A stretch of 44,989 nucleotides of DNA from Myxococcota bacterium (GTDB taxonomy: Bacteria > Myxococcota_A > UBA9042 > DTJE01), in contig JAGOKF010000026.1 of assembly GCA_017994695.1 (NCBI GenBank), positions 1-44,989 of the forward strand, in the 5' to 3' direction. The notes below the pieces were generated by a model. That model saw nothing but the letters and a program-made list of their open reading frames with translations. It had not been told where the DNA came from and did not search any database. A program made the position numbers and the translations under genes. This document shows, piece by piece, positions 35,026-43,116 of the stretch (position 1 is the stretch's first letter; each line of letters starts with the position of its first letter).

Positions 35026-36705
35026 CTAGCGGGTCAACTGCCGGTAGCGGATGCGGTGGGGCTGCCAGTCGGCGCCCAGCCGGGCGCGCCGGTCGGCCTG
35101 CCACTCCTGGTAGTTCCCCTCGAACCAGTCCACCCGGCCCTCGTCCTCGAAGGCCAGGATGTGGGTCGCGATGCGGTCCAGGAACCAGCGGTCGTGGCTG
35201 ATCACCAGCACGCATCCCGCGAACCGCTCGATGGCGTCCTCCAGGGCGCGCAGCGTGTTGACGTCCAGGTCGTTGGTCGGCTCGTCCAGCAGGATCACGT
35301 TGGCCTCGGCCTTCAGCATCTGGGCCAGCTGGACCCGGTTCCGCTCTCCCCCCGACAGGGTGCCGACCTTCTTCTGCTGGTCCGATCCGCTGAAGCCGAA
35401 GCGGGCCACGTAGGCCCGGCTGTTCACCTCGACGCCTCCCAGCAGCAGCCGGTCGCTGCCGCCGCTGATGCATTCCCAGACCGTCTGCTCCGGGTCCAGC
35501 GTGCTCCGGACCTGGTCGGCGCAGGTGATCCGGACGGTCTCCCCGAAGCGCAGGCTGCCGCCGTCGGCCTTCTCCTGGCCCGTCAGGATGCGGAAGAGCG
35601 TGGTCTTCCCTGCGCCGTTGGGGCCGATGATGCCCACCACCGCCCCCGGGGGGACCAGGAAGGACATGCCGTCGAACAGCACCCGGTCCCCGTACACCTT
35701 CCGGAGGTTTTCGGCCTGGATCACCACGTCGCCGAGCCTTGGTCCCGGGGGGATGAAGATCTCCAGTTCCCGGGACAGGCGCTCCGGCTGCTGGGACAGC
35801 AGGCTCTCGTAGGCGTTCAGCCGGGCCTTCCCCTTCGCGTGGCGCCCCTTCGGGGACATGCGGATCCACTCCAGTTCCCGCTGGAGCGTCCGCTGGCGCT
35901 CCGTTTCCTGTTTCTCCTCCTGGGCCAGCCGCTGCCGCTTCTGCTCCAGCCAGGACGAGTAGTTGCCCTTCCAGGGGATGCCGTGGCCCCGGTCCAGTTC
36001 CAGGATCCACTGGGAGACGTTGTCCAGGAAGTACCGGTCATGGGTGACCGCGATGACCGTCCCGGGATAGCGCTGGAGGTGCTGTTCCAGCCAGTGGACC
36101 GACTCGGCGTCCAGGTGGTTGGTGGGCTCGTCCAGCAGCAGGATGTCCGGCTTCTGGAGCAGCAGGCGGCAGAGGGCGACCCGGCGGGCCTCGCCCCCCG
36201 ACAGGACCTCGACGGGGGTGTCGCCGGGGGGGCACCGGAGGGCGTCCATCGCCACCTCCAGGCGCGAGTCCAGGTCCCAGGCGCCGGCGGCCTCCAGGCG
36301 GTCCTGGAGTTCCCCCTGGCGGGCCAGCAGGCGTTCCATCTCGTCGTCGTCCAGGGGTTCCGCGAAGCGCTCGTTCAGGCGCTCGAACTCCTGGAGGAGG
36401 TCCACGATGGGCTGCATCCCCTCCCGGACCACCTCGATCACGGTCTTTCCCGGCGCCAGCCGCGGCTCCTGCTCCAGGTACCCCACCGTGTATCCCGGGC
36501 TGCAGGCGGTCTTCCCCTCGAACTCCGTCTCGACGCCGGCCATGATGCGCAGCAGGGTGGACTTGCCGGACCCGTTGGCCCCGATCACGCCGATCTTGGC
36601 CCCGTAGAAGTAGGACAGCCAGATGTCCTTCAGGACCGCCCGGGTCCCGTGGATCTTGCCGACCCCCATCATCGAGTAGATGACCTGGTGCTGCTCTTCC
36701 GCCAT
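35026..36705 (-). CDS. ettA: Energy-dependent translational throttle protein EttA (ABC-F)
   Basis: A 559-residue ABC-F ATPase with two nucleotide-binding domains and no membrane spans. NBD1 has GANGSGKST, SGGEARRVAL and LLLDEPTNHLD. NBD2 has GPNGAGKTT, SGGERNRVQL and ILLDEPTNDLD. The arm insert and the linker (about 240-310, LEQKRQRLAQEEKQETERQR) are in place. The starting YSMMGVGKIHG and the length match EttA rather than Uup. It gates the first elongation step at the ribosomal E site according to ATP/ADP level. GGGGGAGG precedes ATG 36705. Confidence 0.95.
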   Translation of the reverse strand: MAEEQHQVIYSMMGVGKIHGTRAVLKDIWLSYFYGAKIGVIGANGSGKSTLLRIMAGVETEFEGKTACSPGYTVGYLEQEPRLAPGKTVIEVVREGMQPIVDLLQEFERLNERFAEPLDDDEMERLLARQGELQDRLEAAGAWDLDSRLEVAMDALRCPPGDTPVEVLSGGEARRVALCRLLLQKPDILLLDEPTNHLDAESVHWLEQHLQRYPGTVIAVTHDRYFLDNVSQWILELDRGHGIPWKGNYSSWLEQKRQRLAQEEKQETERQRTLQRELEWIRMSPKGRHAKGKARLNAYESLLSQQPERLSRELEIFIPPGPRLGDVVIQAENLRKVYGDRVLFDGMSFLVPPGAVVGIIGPNGAGKTTLFRILTGQEKADGGSLRFGETVRITCADQVRSTLDPEQTVWECISGGSDRLLLGGVEVNSRAYVARFGFSGSDQQKKVGTLSGGERNRVQLAQMLKAEANVILLDEPTNDLDVNTLRALEDAIERFAGCVLVISHDRWFLDRIATHILAFEDEGRVDWFEGNYQEWQADRRARLGADWQPHRIRYRQLTR

Positions 36706-36734
36706 TTTCGGGCCTCCCCCGAACCGGACGGCCT

Positions 36735-36764
36735 ACTGTAGAGGAGGCCCCCGCTCCCTGGCAA
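36735..36764 (-). promoter_or_regulatory. Candidate ettA promoter
   Basis: On the minus strand TTGCCA (36764-36759, five of six) and TACAGT (36740-36735) are spaced by 18 bases, about 30 bases before the ettA ATG. Confidence 0.42.
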
Positions 36765-37012
36765 GGGACCCCCAACGCCGCGTTCCCGACGAGCTGGTGG
36801 AAGCAGCCCCCTTACGTCAACCCTTTTGCCCGATGCGGGTGGAGCTTACGCAAAGCCTCCTTGGGCGGGACAGGAACGGCCCTTTCGATAGGCGACGGTC
36901 AACAGGTTCAAGGGCTTCAGCAAGGGAATCGCTCGCCCAGTGGGGCCAGCCCTTCGTCGGCTCAGTGTCCCTTACCCGTGGTATTCTTCAAGAGGCTCCG
37001 GGAGCCTATGGG
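36765..37012. other. Non-coding left edge of the accessory island
   Basis: No convincing gene is seen in the whole 36706-37012 gap except the ettA promoter. Beyond about 36780 the base composition falls and A/T-rich words appear, in contrast to the upstream chromosome. I looked for a tRNA 3' end or direct repeat as an attachment site and did not find one. Confidence 0.5.
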
Positions 37013-38713
37013 ATGGCGTCGGCGCGGAGGCACTTGGGTCAACAGGCAAGACTTTTCCCACCCGTACGGAATGCCGTTCCGATCGAGGAGCGTGGTGCCG
37101 TCTTCACGAAGCGCTGGGTCGTTGAACTCATCCTGGACCTGGCCGGGTTCTTCGCGGACCGGGATCTGGTCTCGTGTCGCACCATCGAACCCGCCGCAGG
37201 GGAAGGGGCTTTCCTCGTTCCAATGGCAGAACGACTCATCGCGTCCTGCCGTCGCCAGGGTCGACCGGATCTGGCCTGCATGAACTCCGTGCTGGCCTTT
37301 GAACTCGACTCCCGAACCGCCCATGCCGCCCGTTCGGCTTTGTATTCGACCCTGCTCGCGATGAACGTCATTCCGGGGGATGCTTCGCTCCTGGCGCAAT
37401 CCTGGATCCGTGTTGGTGATTTTCTTTTCGAAGCACCATCCCTGCATGAGGTGGACTTCATCATCGGAAATCCCCCTTACGTCCGCATCGAGGATCTCCC
37501 GAACGACGTGCAGTCCTTCTACCGCTCGTCGTATCCCACGATGAAAGGTCGTGCCGATCTCTACGTAGCGTTCTTCGAGGCTGGACTTCGCCTCCTTCGT
37601 CCGGACGGCGTGTGCGCGTTCATCTGCGCTGATCGCTGGATGCTGAACCAGTACGGTTCTGCCCTGCGTGACCTGGTGAGTTCGCGGTACTCCCTTGAGA
37701 CCGTCGTCCAGATGCACGAGGCCGACGGATTCCTGTCAGACGTCAGCGCCTACCCCGCCATTACGGTGATCCGCAGGTCCAGGCAGCGTGCGGTCGTAGT
37801 GGCACGCGCGAACCGCGATGCGGAAGGAGCGGGAGCCTCCTTGCTGGCGCATTCCTTGCGCCAAGTGGCCGATGGTGCTGCCGTGACGTTGCCATCCGGT
37901 CTTGCAGCGGCTCGATCCGAGACATGGTACTCAGGGTCTGAGCCGTGGCCGCTTGTGGAACCCAGGGATGTCGAGATCCTCAGAAGACTCGAATCGCAGT
38001 TCGAAGCGATCGGCTCGGAGGCGACCTCCACTCGAGTCGGAATCGGCGTCGCTAGCGGATGCGACGAGGTCTTCTTGACCACGAATCCGGCGCTCGTAGA
38101 ACCATCACGGCTGCTTCCCCTCGCGTTGGCCGATGACCTCCGGACCGGAACACTCCAGTGGTCGGGACACTACCTCGTGAACCCCTGGGACCGTGACGGT
38201 CTCGTCAATCTGAAGGACCACCCTCTCCTTGCCAGATACTTGGAATCTCATTTCGAGAAGCTGTCCTCGCGTCATTGCGCACGGGAGCAAGGAAAGCACT
38301 GGTATCGGACCATTGACCGGGTTGACGCGACTCTGACGGGCCGATCCAAACTCTACCTCCCCGACATCAAGGGAACCATTCACCCCGTGCTGGACCGTGG
38401 AACGACATATCCTCACCACAACATCTACTACGTGGTCTCGGATGTCTGGGACCTGGAGGTGCTCGGGGGCCTCATGATGTCGCGTATCGCCCAGTTCTTT
38501 GTGGAGTGCTACGCAGTGCGCATGCGAGGAGGGACGCTACGATTCCAGGCACAATATCTTCGGCGGATCCGGGTGCCCCGACCGGATCAGGTCTCCGTGG
38601 AACATGCGACGCGCCTGCGACGTGCCTTCGCCATGCGCGATGTCGACTCCGCAACGGAAGTCGCCGCATCCATCTACGGCGCTCCTGAATTCCTCTCCGG
38701 GAGACGATCGTGA
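37013..38713 (+). CDS. Type II N6-adenine DNA methyltransferase (PaeR7I/XhoI-type R-M)
   Basis: A 566-residue N6-adenine methyltransferase with a C-terminal target-recognition region. The SAM motif I is TIEPAAGEGAFLVP (58-71), and the catalytic NPPY is IIGNPPYVRIEDL (151-163). GRADLYVAFFEAGLRLLRPDG is the following conserved block. The C-terminal half (LYLPDIKGTIHPV, HHNIYYVV, RGGTLRFQAQYLRRI) is the TaqI-like specificity part. ATG 37013 has GGGAG 8 bases upstream. Its stop overlaps the endonuclease GTG start. With that partner, a CTCGAG target is expected. The gene is clearly poorer in GC than the chromosome, consistent with transfer. Confidence 0.9.
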   Translation: MASARRHLGQQARLFPPVRNAVPIEERGAVFTKRWVVELILDLAGFFADRDLVSCRTIEPAAGEGAFLVPMAERLIASCRRQGRPDLACMNSVLAFELDSRTAHAARSALYSTLLAMNVIPGDASLLAQSWIRVGDFLFEAPSLHEVDFIIGNPPYVRIEDLPNDVQSFYRSSYPTMKGRADLYVAFFEAGLRLLRPDGVCAFICADRWMLNQYGSALRDLVSSRYSLETVVQMHEADGFLSDVSAYPAITVIRRSRQRAVVVARANRDAEGAGASLLAHSLRQVADGAAVTLPSGLAAARSETWYSGSEPWPLVEPRDVEILRRLESQFEAIGSEATSTRVGIGVASGCDEVFLTTNPALVEPSRLLPLALADDLRTGTLQWSGHYLVNPWDRDGLVNLKDHPLLARYLESHFEKLSSRHCAREQGKHWYRTIDRVDATLTGRSKLYLPDIKGTIHPVLDRGTTYPHHNIYYVVSDVWDLEVLGGLMMSRIAQFFVECYAVRMRGGTLRFQAQYLRRIRVPRPDQVSVEHATRLRRAFAMRDVDSATEVAASIYGAPEFLSGRRS

Positions 38714-39426
38714 CACTCGACGAGCGATTTCTCAAAGCGGTTCAGGCCTTCTGGGACGTGCGCAGCGCGCAAATGCGAAAGCAGCAGGCATCCGGGAGGG
38801 TTGACGCAGGCGCCCGCGGCGCGGTCACGGGCGGCGCCCAGATGGGCCAGATGACGGCACTACTCGTCGACATTCTGGAAGAAGCGGGTTTGTCGCGCAT
38901 CGACATACATACCGACACGGCGCTTGAACTGCCCGGCTACTACCGCGCCGAGAAGAAGTGGGACCTGCTCGTTGTCTCGGAAGGGGAACTCCTCGCCGCG
39001 GTCGAACTCAAGTCGCAAGTGGGACCGTCTTTCGGGAACAACTTCAACAATCGTTCGGAAGAGGCCATTGGCAGCGCCACCTGCCTCTGGACCGCCTACC
39101 GTGAAGGCCGATTCGGAAATCAGCAGCGGCCTTTTCTTGGCTACCTGTTCCTGTTAGAAGATTGCCCGCAGGTCCACAAGCCGGTCAAAGTGAAGCAGCC
39201 TCACTTCGTCGTGGACAAGGAATTCGTGGATGCCTCCTATGGGCGGCGCTACGAACTGCTGTGCCGCCGGTTGGTCCGCGAACGCCTCTACGATGCGGCC
39301 TGCTTCTCACTCGCGACCAACGGCACTCCCAGCCTGGTGGCCCAGCCCGCGGACGATCTCACTTTCAAGCACTTCGTCATTGCGCTTCAGGAGCGGGTCC
39401 GCTCGTTCTTGCGGGCCAGGGCGTAG
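38710..39426 (+). CDS. Type II restriction endonuclease, PaeR7I/XhoI family
   Basis: A 238-residue endonuclease. The PD-(D/E)XK core is D85 in KKWDLLVVSEG and E99-x-K101 in AAVELKSQVG. The block VGPSFGNNFNNRSEEAIGSA, followed by LWTAYREGRFG, is diagnostic of PaeR7I/XhoI enzymes, which cut CTCGAG. AVTGGAQM near residue 40 is another family element. GTG 38710 overlaps the methyltransferase stop (GTGA), so the methylase is translated first and protects the genome. The target is deduced from family and not tested here. Confidence 0.92.
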   Translation: MTLDERFLKAVQAFWDVRSAQMRKQQASGRVDAGARGAVTGGAQMGQMTALLVDILEEAGLSRIDIHTDTALELPGYYRAEKKWDLLVVSEGELLAAVELKSQVGPSFGNNFNNRSEEAIGSATCLWTAYREGRFGNQQRPFLGYLFLLEDCPQVHKPVKVKQPHFVVDKEFVDASYGRRYELLCRRLVRERLYDAACFSLATNGTPSLVAQPADDLTFKHFVIALQERVRSFLRARA

Positions 39427-39497
39427 AAAACCAGGAGGCAAGGTCACGTCCGTCAAGGTGGTGTAAGAGTTGGACACCGTGTCATCTCCTTGGGTGA

Positions 39498-40070
39498 CTA
39501 CGCCGCAGGGCTGTCGAGTTGCGGCATTCCTGCCTCGGTGATCTGCTGAGAATCCTGTTTCCTGACGGACCCTGCCAGGGACTCCTGGCTCATGGGTCGT
39601 CTGGCGACGGCCCAGTCGTCGTGCTGCTCACACAGGACGGCCCCGACAAGGCGGATGATGGCCTCCCTGTCGGGGAAGATGCCGACGACGCCGGTGCGGC
39701 GGCGGAGTTTCTTGTTCAGGCGCTCCTGGGGGTTGTTGGACCAGATCTGGCGCCAGTGCTCCTTGGGGAAGGCGGCGAAGGCCAGGATGTCGGGCCCGGC
39801 TTCCTCGAGCAGCGCGGCGGCCTGGGGGAAGCGCTCGATCTGGGCGACGACCCGGACGTGCTGGGCCCGGACGTCCTCGGGCGACGGCTGGGCAAAGATG
39901 GACCGCAAGGCGGCCGCGACCAGGGGCTGGGCGCTCTTGGGGACCCGGGTCAGGAGGTTGCGGGCGAAGTGGGTGCGGCAGCGCTGCCAGGAGGCGCCCG
40001 GCAGGACCGCGGCAACGGCCGCCTTGAGGCACTCGTGGGCGTCGGAGACCACCAGGTGCACCCCCGACAG
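39498..40070 (-). pseudogene. IS256-family transposase, C-terminal part
   Basis: 191 codons reading LSGVHLVVSDAHECLKAAVA onwards. It holds the second catalytic Asp in VVSDAHE, the CRTHFARN zone, and the final Glu region (NNPQERLNKKLRRRTGVVG) with the C-terminal FPDREAIIRLVGAVL. It lacks the N-terminal half and its own start. The natural stop is TAG at 39500-39498. It is separated from its other half by the inserted IS481-type element, so it cannot give active transposase by itself. Confidence 0.85.
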
Positions 40071-40179
40071 GGTCCAAACCGGGTAGATCCGTTACAGCCC
40101 AGACCGGGCACATGGGTGACACTTCGAGGCATCGGTTGGAGCGAGGAGCCCGGCGATGCCATGGAGGTGTCGAAGTATC

Positions 40180-41370
40180 ATGGATGCACGGATGGAGTTC
40201 GTGACCCTGGTTAAGGAGGGCGGGCGCAGCATTGCTGACGCTGCCAAGGAGTGCGGCGTGAGCCGCCAGACGGCGCACCGCTGGCTGAAGCGGTACGACC
40301 GGGAGGGCCAGGAGGGCCTGCGGGACCGGTCGAAGGCGCCGCACGTCATTCCGCACAAGACGCCCGAGGCCATCGAGGAGCGGGTGCTGCAGGTGCGGCG
40401 ACAGTACCCGACGTGGGGCCCCAGGAAGATCCGGGCCTGGCTGACCCGCCGCGAGCCCGGCCCGGCCTGGCCTGCGGCCAGCACGATGGGCGAGATCCTG
40501 GAGCGGGCCGGGATGGTCATCCCTCGCAGGATGCGTCGCAGGACGCCCGCGTCGACCACGCCGCTGAGCCACGCGAGCGGCCCCAACGACGTCTGGTCTC
40601 TGGACTTCAAGGGGCAGTTCCGGCTGGGCAACGGCCGCTACTGCTACCCGCTGACCGTGACCGACAATTTCAGCCGGATGCTGCTGGGCTGCCACGCGCT
40701 GGAAACCACCCGGGCCCAGGACGTCCGCCTGTGCCTCGAGGAGGTCTTCACGGCCTTCGGACTGCCCAGGGCCCTGCGTTCCGACAACGGTTCTCCGTTC
40801 GCGAGCCACGGCGTTCTGGGCATGAGTTCGCTGGGCGCCTGGTGGATGACCCTGGGCTTGCGACACGAGCGCATCGCGGTCGGCCATCCCGAGCAGAATG
40901 GACGCCACGAGCGCATGCACCTGACGCTGAAGCAGGAGACGACCCGACCTCCGGCCCATTCGATGGGCGGCCAGCAGGAGCGCTTCGATGCGTTCCGGGC
41001 CTACTTCAACGAGCAGCGCCCCCACGAGGCCATCGGCATGCAGACCCCGGCCAGCGTCCACGTGCCGAGTGCGCGCCCGTACCGCGAAGCTGAGCCCTAC
41101 GACTACTCCCGCTTCGATGACGTGCGCGTCGTTGCGCCCAGCGGGACCATTCGCTTTCTGCGCTCGACCGTCGGAGTCACCGCCGCCCTCGCCGGTCACG
41201 AGGTCGGACTGATCGAGCTCGACGACGACGTCTGGCTCGTCCATTTCTGTGGGCAAGACCTGGGGCTGTTCGAGCTGGGCGAGACCGCCATCTCACCCCT
41301 CGAGACGCATCACCGCGAGGCAGCCCCCGCATGCGGGGGCTGCCTGCCCACCCAGGAGGAGCAGGTGTAA
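40180..41370 (+). CDS. IS481-family transposase (DDE)
   Basis: About 396 residues. An N-terminal helix-turn-helix (RSIADAAKECGVSRQTAHRW) is followed by an integrase-like DDE core. The first Asp is in DVWSLDFKGQF, the second in ALRSDNGSPF, and the Glu in HPEQNGRHERMH. A C-terminal beta region (IRFLRSTVGVTAALAG) completes the family layout. ATG 40180 matches the usual MDARM-like start; ATG 40156 with AGGAG upstream is an alternative. It appears intact, so this copy may still be active. It runs opposite to the split IS256 gene. Confidence 0.9.
   Translation: MDARMEFVTLVKEGGRSIADAAKECGVSRQTAHRWLKRYDREGQEGLRDRSKAPHVIPHKTPEAIEERVLQVRRQYPTWGPRKIRAWLTRREPGPAWPAASTMGEILERAGMVIPRRMRRRTPASTTPLSHASGPNDVWSLDFKGQFRLGNGRYCYPLTVTDNFSRMLLGCHALETTRAQDVRLCLEEVFTAFGLPRALRSDNGSPFASHGVLGMSSLGAWWMTLGLRHERIAVGHPEQNGRHERMHLTLKQETTRPPAHSMGGQQERFDAFRAYFNEQRPHEAIGMQTPASVHVPSARPYREAEPYDYSRFDDVRVVAPSGTIRFLRSTVGVTAALAGHEVGLIELDDDVWLVHFCGQDLGLFELGETAISPLETHHREAAPACGGCLPTQEEQV
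41319..41344. repeat. Perfect 26-bp palindrome in the 3' end of the IS481-type transposase gene
   Basis: GGCAGCCCCCGCA at 41319-41331 is followed directly by its exact reverse complement to 41344. As RNA it can form a very stable GC stem with a minimal loop, about 25 bases before the transposase stop. No T-tract follows. It could slow transcription or act as a bidirectional terminator for the element. Confidence 0.75.
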
Positions 41371-41415
41371 CGCATGTGCCCGGTCTACAGTGTCACCCAT
41401 GTTCCCGGTTGCACA

Positions 41416-42081
41416 CTGACCGCGGGCCACAGGGCCTCGTAGGAAGGCCACCCAGGCCGCCCCGTCCTCGGTGGTGAAGACGTCCATGCCCAGGACCTGG
41501 CGGTGGCCGTCCGTGCCCACGCCCGTGGCCACGACCACCGCCACGTGGACGATGCGGCCGCCCTCCCGGCACCGCACGACCATCGCGTCCAGCCACAGGT
41601 ACGGGTACCCCCCGGCCAGCGGCCGGCTGCGGAAGTCCGCGACCATCTGGTCCAGTTCCCGGGCCATCTCCGATACCTGGGACTTCGATAGAGACTGGAT
41701 GCCCAGCGTCTCGACCATCTTCTCCATCTTCCGCGTCGAGATGCCCAGCAGGTACGCCTCCGCGACCACCGTGATCAGGGCGCGCTCGGCCCGGCGCCGG
41801 TGTTCCAGCAGCCAGTCCGGGAAGTCGCTGCCGTGACGCAGGCGCGGGATCGCCGGCGGGATCGTGCCCACCCGCGTGTCCCAGTCCCGCACCCGGTACC
41901 CGTTGCGGTGATTCAAACGGTTCTTGCTGCGCTCTCCGTACCCCGCACCGCACAACGCGTCTGCCTCCGACCCCATCAGCAACTCCACGACCCCGTGCAG
42001 CAGTGACCTCACCACGTCCGGCTCCGCCTCCTCGACTCGCTTGCCCAACGCCCCCAAAACGTCCATGCTCGTACCGACCAT
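41416..42081 (-). pseudogene. IS256-family transposase, N-terminal part
   Basis: 222 codons from ATG 42081, which has AGGAGGAG 7 bases upstream. It includes VVELLMGSEADALCGAGYGE, the family region PRLRHGSDFPDWLLEHRRRAE, and the first catalytic Asp in YPYLWLDAMVVRCR. It is cut after WVAFLRGPVARGQ, where the IS481-type element begins, and reads on into that element's terminal repeat. Precise loss of the insert would restore RG-LSGVHLVV, in frame with the C-terminal part. Confidence 0.85.
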
Positions 42082-42220
42082 CGCGTCTCTCCTCCTGAAA
42101 AGGGCTCTTGCCATTGCACCCTGGAGGATGACACGGTGGTCCTCTGCCCTCGAAGCACTCGTCCCCCTGCCGGGGGCCTTCGACCGTCGCTTCGCTCCGC
42201 AAGACTCCCTCTTACACCAC

Positions 42221-42504
42221 GTCCGGGGACTCTACCCAGGGCGGGCAGGCGCTCGATGGCGCGGCTGTCGGGTGGAGCACGCTGGACTGCCTCGTCCCCT
42301 GCCTGCTGGCGGCCGGCTACTCGCTGCTCGCACAGATCGCTGGATCCGAGGGCGCGACCGACACCAGGAAGGCGCTCTTCCCTGTGGATCGATCGACCCC
42401 GCAGGAGCGCGTCTGCGGCTCACGCGAAGGCCTGCCGACCAGCCGCCTGATTGCGAACCCGCCGAACCCCTGAACCGGGTCGTCCGGTCGGCGTCAGACG
42501 GGAT
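42221..42504. other. Unassigned stretch between the IS256-type end and the Cys-rich protein gene
   Basis: A plus-strand frame from about 42238 to a stop near 42473 has codon bias of the GC-rich type and could be a broken gene tail (ALDGAAVGWSTLDCLVPCLL). It has no start of its own and no family I recognise. It may be the remnant of a gene disrupted by the IS. Confidence 0.3.
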
Positions 42505-43104
42505 TCACCCCTCGAACTCTGCCGTCCGGAACTTCTCTGTTTCGTGCCCGCACTTTCTGCATCGGAAGACGTGCCTGATGACGACGCGGGTGAATCGTCT
42601 TTGTTGCGATGTCTTCTTGATGCCGACCCGCTTTCCGACCACGAATTGCTCGGTCACGGGCACCGTCTTGTAGACATGGTCGCGATCAACCTCTTCCACG
42701 CCGACCGACCGCAGAGCCCACCACTTGGTACACGCCGAGCATCGCCGCGAGATGCCGAACCAGAGGATCATCACCACGCCCGCGATACTGCCAAGGCCGA
42801 CCAGCACCCCCACTGCCTCTGCGTCAGTTGCCGGCTTCGGCTCGCCCCGAGAAGCCGCCGCCCTGACGGCCTCCCCGGAGAATGCCAACGACGCCGGGAT
42901 GCAGCACTGACGCGTTTTCGAGCCCGAGCACTTGCCAGCAGCGCATTGCCCGCCGCACGACCGCGAGCAGGTGTCGATGCAGACGCCCCCCGCCTTCTTG
43001 CACAGGTCGTCTCTGGCAACCCCACGCGACACGGACTCTGATGCGACAACGACGCGGGTCGCGATCAAGAACATGACGGCAAGGATCGTCGTGCGATAAC
43101 GCAT
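42505..43104 (-). CDS. Exported/membrane protein with an 8-Cys defensin-like domain and a zinc ribbon
   Basis: A 199-residue protein I cannot assign to a family. The signal peptide is about 1-21 (MRYRTTILAVMFLIATRVVV). A short domain follows with Cys at 35, 42, 46, 50, 54, 59, 67 and 68; C35-x6-C42-x3-C46 and C59-x7-CC recall beta-defensin spacing. One membrane span (97-117, VGVLVGLGSIAGVVMILWFG) leads to a likely cytoplasmic domain with paired CxxC motifs (122/125 and 182/185) forming a zinc ribbon. ATG 43104 with AGGTGG upstream is preferred; a GTG at 43116 abuts the previous stop. It follows the nuclease-like gene by 12 bases, so the two are cotranscribed. Confidence 0.7.
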   Translation of the reverse strand: MRYRTTILAVMFLIATRVVVASESVSRGVARDDLCKKAGGVCIDTCSRSCGGQCAAGKCSGSKTRQCCIPASLAFSGEAVRAAASRGEPKPATDAEAVGVLVGLGSIAGVVMILWFGISRRCSACTKWWALRSVGVEEVDRDHVYKTVPVTEQFVVGKRVGIKKTSQQRRFTRVVIRHVFRCRKCGHETEKFRTAEFEG

Positions 43105-43116
43105 TGTCCTATCCAC

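Larger units (their letters stand above)
40071..41415 (+). mobile_element. IS481-type element inserted in an IS256-type transposase gene
   Basis: About 1345 bases bounded by imperfect inverted ends roughly 50 bases long (40071-40122 and 41365-41415). Both ends hold CATGTGCCCGGTCT and a CCCGGTT block on the outward-reading strand. The outer bases are accurate to about 5 positions. The flanking host reads CGACAG on the left and CTGACCGCG on the right. An ACAG/ACTG pair might be a decayed target duplication, but this is unsure. Confidence 0.8.
39458..42220 (-). mobile_element. IS256-type element, split by an IS481-type insertion
   Basis: The two transposase halves at 39498-40070 and 41416-42081 join in frame into a normal-sized transposase once the 1.35-kb IS481-type element is removed. 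The ends share the 12-base inverted repeat GTGGTGTAAGAG (39458-39469) and its complement (42209-42220). Further inside are related copies of GGACACCGTGTCATC (left) and its counterpart (about 42127-42142). The length without the inner element is about 1.4 kb, right for the family. A flanking target duplication could not be defined. Confidence 0.8.

Noticed and set aside
36706-37012. tRNA or att site at the island boundary
   Set aside because: No cloverleaf, T-loop consensus or matching direct repeat at the other side of the island could be found by eye.
39448-39457. Target-site duplication for the IS256-type element (GTCCG on both sides)
   Set aside because: The shared GTCCG is five bases away from the repeat on the left and adjacent on the right, so the two copies do not line up with the ends.
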